Shown: piece by piece, positions 13,226 through 15,195 of the stretch
How positions within the stretch are numbered: position 1 is the first letter of the stretch
How the letters are laid out: the number at the start of each line of letters is the position of its first letter
From: an uncultured Solobacterium sp.
GTDB lineage: Bacteria; Bacillota_I; Bacilli_A; Erysipelotrichales; Erysipelotrichaceae
Direction of reading: 5' to 3'
Assembly: GCA_905235315.1 (NCBI GenBank)
Contig: CAJOLG010000018.1
Span: forward strand, 1-15,195
Length of the DNA stretch: 15,195 bases
The notes under the pieces: model-generated
The model's input: the letters and a program-made list of their open reading frames with translations, nothing else
Told to the model about the DNA's origin: nothing
Databases searched by the model: none
Program-made: the position numbers and the translations under genes

Positions 13226-15195
13226 GTCGGAATGATCTCCAGAAGATGCACATATTCGAGGGTCGTACCGAATCCGGTGAGCACCGGAAGGTAGATCAGG
13301 AATACCAGAAACGAGAGCGCTGTGAACAGCACCGGAAGATACCGGAGCCACCTCCGGCTGCGGACAAGCCGGTAAAACGCCCATGCGGTCGAAGCGATCA
13401 TGAAGAAACTGGTCGGATAAAAATGATAGGCGAAGACACACCGGTCTACCGCAAACCACGGGGCCAGGGCACTGAGATACCCGACCGAGATGACAAACGG
13501 TGCCGGCTCCCGGGTTTTAACCGTATCGGCGAACGTAAAGAGAATGGTGATCAGGCCGGCTGCGGAAAGCAGGGGATTGGTAAAGCATGCGATCGTATGA
13601 TATGCGCCGGAAAGATCTGTTTTGGAATAATACCAGATCGGGCGCTGGTCAAGCACCCATTGGTTCCAGGTGCTCTCATACGGATGGGTCGCATTCAGAT
13701 TGATATGGTAGGTATACATATACCGGATCTGGTCCGTTACGGCGCGGAACGACCAGCCGTCACGCGATATGCGGCAGGGGAGATAGGCAAGGAAATATAT
13801 CACCAGCGGAATGCCGATGAAAAACAGCACGGACCAGAGAATGGTTTTCCAGACGTCGTTCGGAAACTGCTTCGCCCGTGCCAGGATCTGCTGTTCGGTT
13901 TCGGTCAGCGTTTCGTTTTCGGGCAGTGAAACGGCACAGAGCTTCCGATATTCCTGATACCGGCGGATCATTGACGCGGCGTAGATCACCGCAAGGCCGG
14001 CCGCACTGAAGCAGGCGGTCCATTTTACCGCGATTCCGAGTCCCGTAACGATGCCGCAGAACAGAAGCTCTTTCAGGGATGCGGAAAGCGGGCGGTCAAA
14101 GAACGATGTGCGGCACCAGCGGACCATAAATACAAACATTGCGAGGATAAAGAACACGCTCATCGGTTCGAGGGTCGCGATCCGCGAGGTTGTGATATGC
14201 ATGAAGTCCGTTCCAAGCAGAGCAGCCCCGATCAGCGCAGGTTCTGCCCGGCCGGTAAGCAGGCGGATCAGATACCAGAACAGCGGAATCAGAAGCGTTC
14301 CGATCAGTGCACCGGGAAGCCGCCAGGCAAACGGGTTCATGCCGAAGAGCCGGATGGAAAGCGCGATAAGCTCCGTGCCGAGCAGCGGATGGACCGTGGC
14401 GTACATATACTGTCCTTCTGCGATTTCCCATGCATTGCGCGGATGATATACCTCGTCAAAATAACTCTCATCAAAGCAGGTGTTGTCTGCGGTGACGATA
14501 TCCTGCTCATCAATCATAAGGGCAGCCGGATACCGGCTGTTTTCTGCTTCATCGGAGTATATCCGTACCGGCAGGATCTTCCGGCCGGCGTTATTGACAA
14601 AGGCAATCTCGGTCAGGGTATCCGTGTCGGTTGTGCTGGTCAGCCGCACATAGCGGTGATTCCAGTATCCCCAGGTATCGATATACTGACAGAATCTGGT
14701 TTCGTTCAGCACTGCAGCGGTCTCCCAGGTTTCAAGATCGTTTGACACTTCGATGACAAATTCGGTAAGACCGAACTGATATCCGTCCGTGCGGGCGTTG
14801 TTGTCACCTTCTCCGGTCAGGATCATGATCCGGTCAAATACGGTGTCTTCATACAGTTCCAGGATGACCGACTGGGGTGCAGATATCGGCTGCCAGGTCG
14901 TATGCGGCAGAACCGGACTTCCAAGCCGGTGAAAACTGATCACCGCGTACATCAGTGTGACTGCCAGAAGCAGAATGCGCTCCTTTGCGGTTACCCGAAC
15001 CGGCTCTGGGGTGCGGCGAAAGAACGGAAGGTGAGGAAGCGGCTCCTGCGTTGAAGGAGCGGCCGGCTTGTCATGAAAAAAATGTCCGAGAACACCGCAG
15101 AATAAAAGCACCGCAGCGCACTTGAACAAAACAGGAAGCAGCTCGATGTCAGAAGCCGGAAACAGGTTCGGATGTGCAGACCAGATAAGCATCCC
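13210..15195 (-). CDS. Protein O-mannosyltransferase (PMT/GT39) family membrane glycosyltransferase with discoidin-like insert (5' end outside window)
   Basis: At least 661 residues are visible. The frame is open to the window edge, and the ATG at 15192 has no ribosome site in view, so the true start is probably beyond. Two hydrophobic segments (about 20-40 and 72-88, counted from that ATG) flank a linker. Residues 99-210 form a beta-rich domain resembling F5/8-type discoidin ('FVIEVSNDLETWE...RYVRL'). The GT-C core follows: SYFDEVYHPRNAWEIAEG (243-260), with the catalytic-type D246-E247 pair; VHPLLGTELI (267-276); SRIATLEPM (336-344); and ATHPYESTWNQWVLDQRPIWYY (501-522). All of these are hallmarks of bacterial PMTs. 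It would move mannose from a polyprenyl phosphate to Ser/Thr of exported proteins on the outer face of the membrane. The acceptor proteins are unknown. Confidence 0.85.
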   Translation of the reverse strand, partial: GMLIWSAHPNLFPASDIELLPVLFKCAAVLLFCGVLGHFFHDKPAAPSTQEPLPHLPFFRRTPEPVRVTAKERILLLAVTLMYAVISFHRLGSPVLPHTTWQPISAPQSVILELYEDTVFDRIMILTGEGDNNARTDGYQFGLTEFVIEVSNDLETWETAAVLNETRFCQYIDTWGYWNHRYVRLTSTTDTDTLTEIAFVNNAGRKILPVRIYSDEAENSRYPAALMIDEQDIVTADNTCFDESYFDEVYHPRNAWEIAEGQYMYATVHPLLGTELIALSIRLFGMNPFAWRLPGALIGTLLIPLFWYLIRLLTGRAEPALIGAALLGTDFMHITTSRIATLEPMSVFFILAMFVFMVRWCRTSFFDRPLSASLKELLFCGIVTGLGIAVKWTACFSAAGLAVIYAASMIRRYQEYRKLCAVSLPENETLTETEQQILARAKQFPNDVWKTILWSVLFFIGIPLVIYFLAYLPCRISRDGWSFRAVTDQIRYMYTYHINLNATHPYESTWNQWVLDQRPIWYYSKTDLSGAYHTIACFTNPLLSAAGLITILFTFADTVKTREPAPFVISVGYLSALAPWFAVDRCVFAYHFYPTSFFMIASTAWAFYRLVRSRRWLRYLPVLFTALSFLVFLIYLPVLTGFGTTLEYVHLLEIIPTWYFG

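Noticed and set aside
13226..13459. A 78-residue N-terminal extension of the YfhO-like protein
   Set aside because: It overlaps the PMT coding sequence in another frame and has no membrane-protein character; ATG 13225 is followed by a normal first helix.

Overview
The window has about 53% GC and looks like a chromosomal segment of a low-to-middle GC Gram-positive bacterium (Bacillota). The signs are a tRNA-Phe T-box leader in front of pheST, GGAGG-type ribosome binding sites, TATAAT promoters and hairpin-plus-T-run terminators. The pairing of a protein O-mannosyltransferase with a YfhO-like membrane protein would fit Erysipelotrichia or a related Clostridia-like group, but genus cannot be decided from this sequence. 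There are no tRNA or rRNA genes, insertion sequences or CRISPR arrays, and codon use is even throughout.

Region 1 (1-1879) holds the 3' end of a GH123/DUF4091-type glycosidase gene, a convergent acylphosphatase gene whose likely terminator lies inside the glycosidase coding sequence, and a forward gene for a divergent S51 (peptidase E)-like protein. Region 2 (1880-5690) is a textbook pheS-pheT operon: sigma-A promoter, T-box riboswitch with a UUC specifier, antiterminator/terminator switch, pheS, pheT and a strong bidirectional terminator shared with the next operon.

Region 3 (5707-11551) is the most interesting part, a compact peptide-export locus. On the minus strand, in transcription order, it encodes an ECF-type sigma factor, a very short HlyD/NHLM-type membrane adaptor joined to it by an ATGA overlap, a C39-peptidase ABC exporter, and a second NHLM-type ABC exporter with a non-peptidase N-terminal domain. 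Divergently, on the plus strand, a small gene encodes an 83-residue protein with a clear double-glycine leader (LSEADLSFVNGG) followed by a 29-residue, cysteine-free, hydrophilic tail. This is probably the exported substrate. No modification enzyme and no immunity gene are visible, so the product may be an unmodified secreted peptide, made or exported under sigma-factor control.

Region 4 (11534-15195, minus strand) carries two overlapping genes for GT-C-fold membrane proteins. The upstream one is a PMT/GT39 protein mannosyltransferase with a discoidin-like extracellular insertion, which runs off the window edge. The downstream one is a YfhO/PTPS-related membrane protein. Together they suggest glycosylation of surface proteins or wall polymers.
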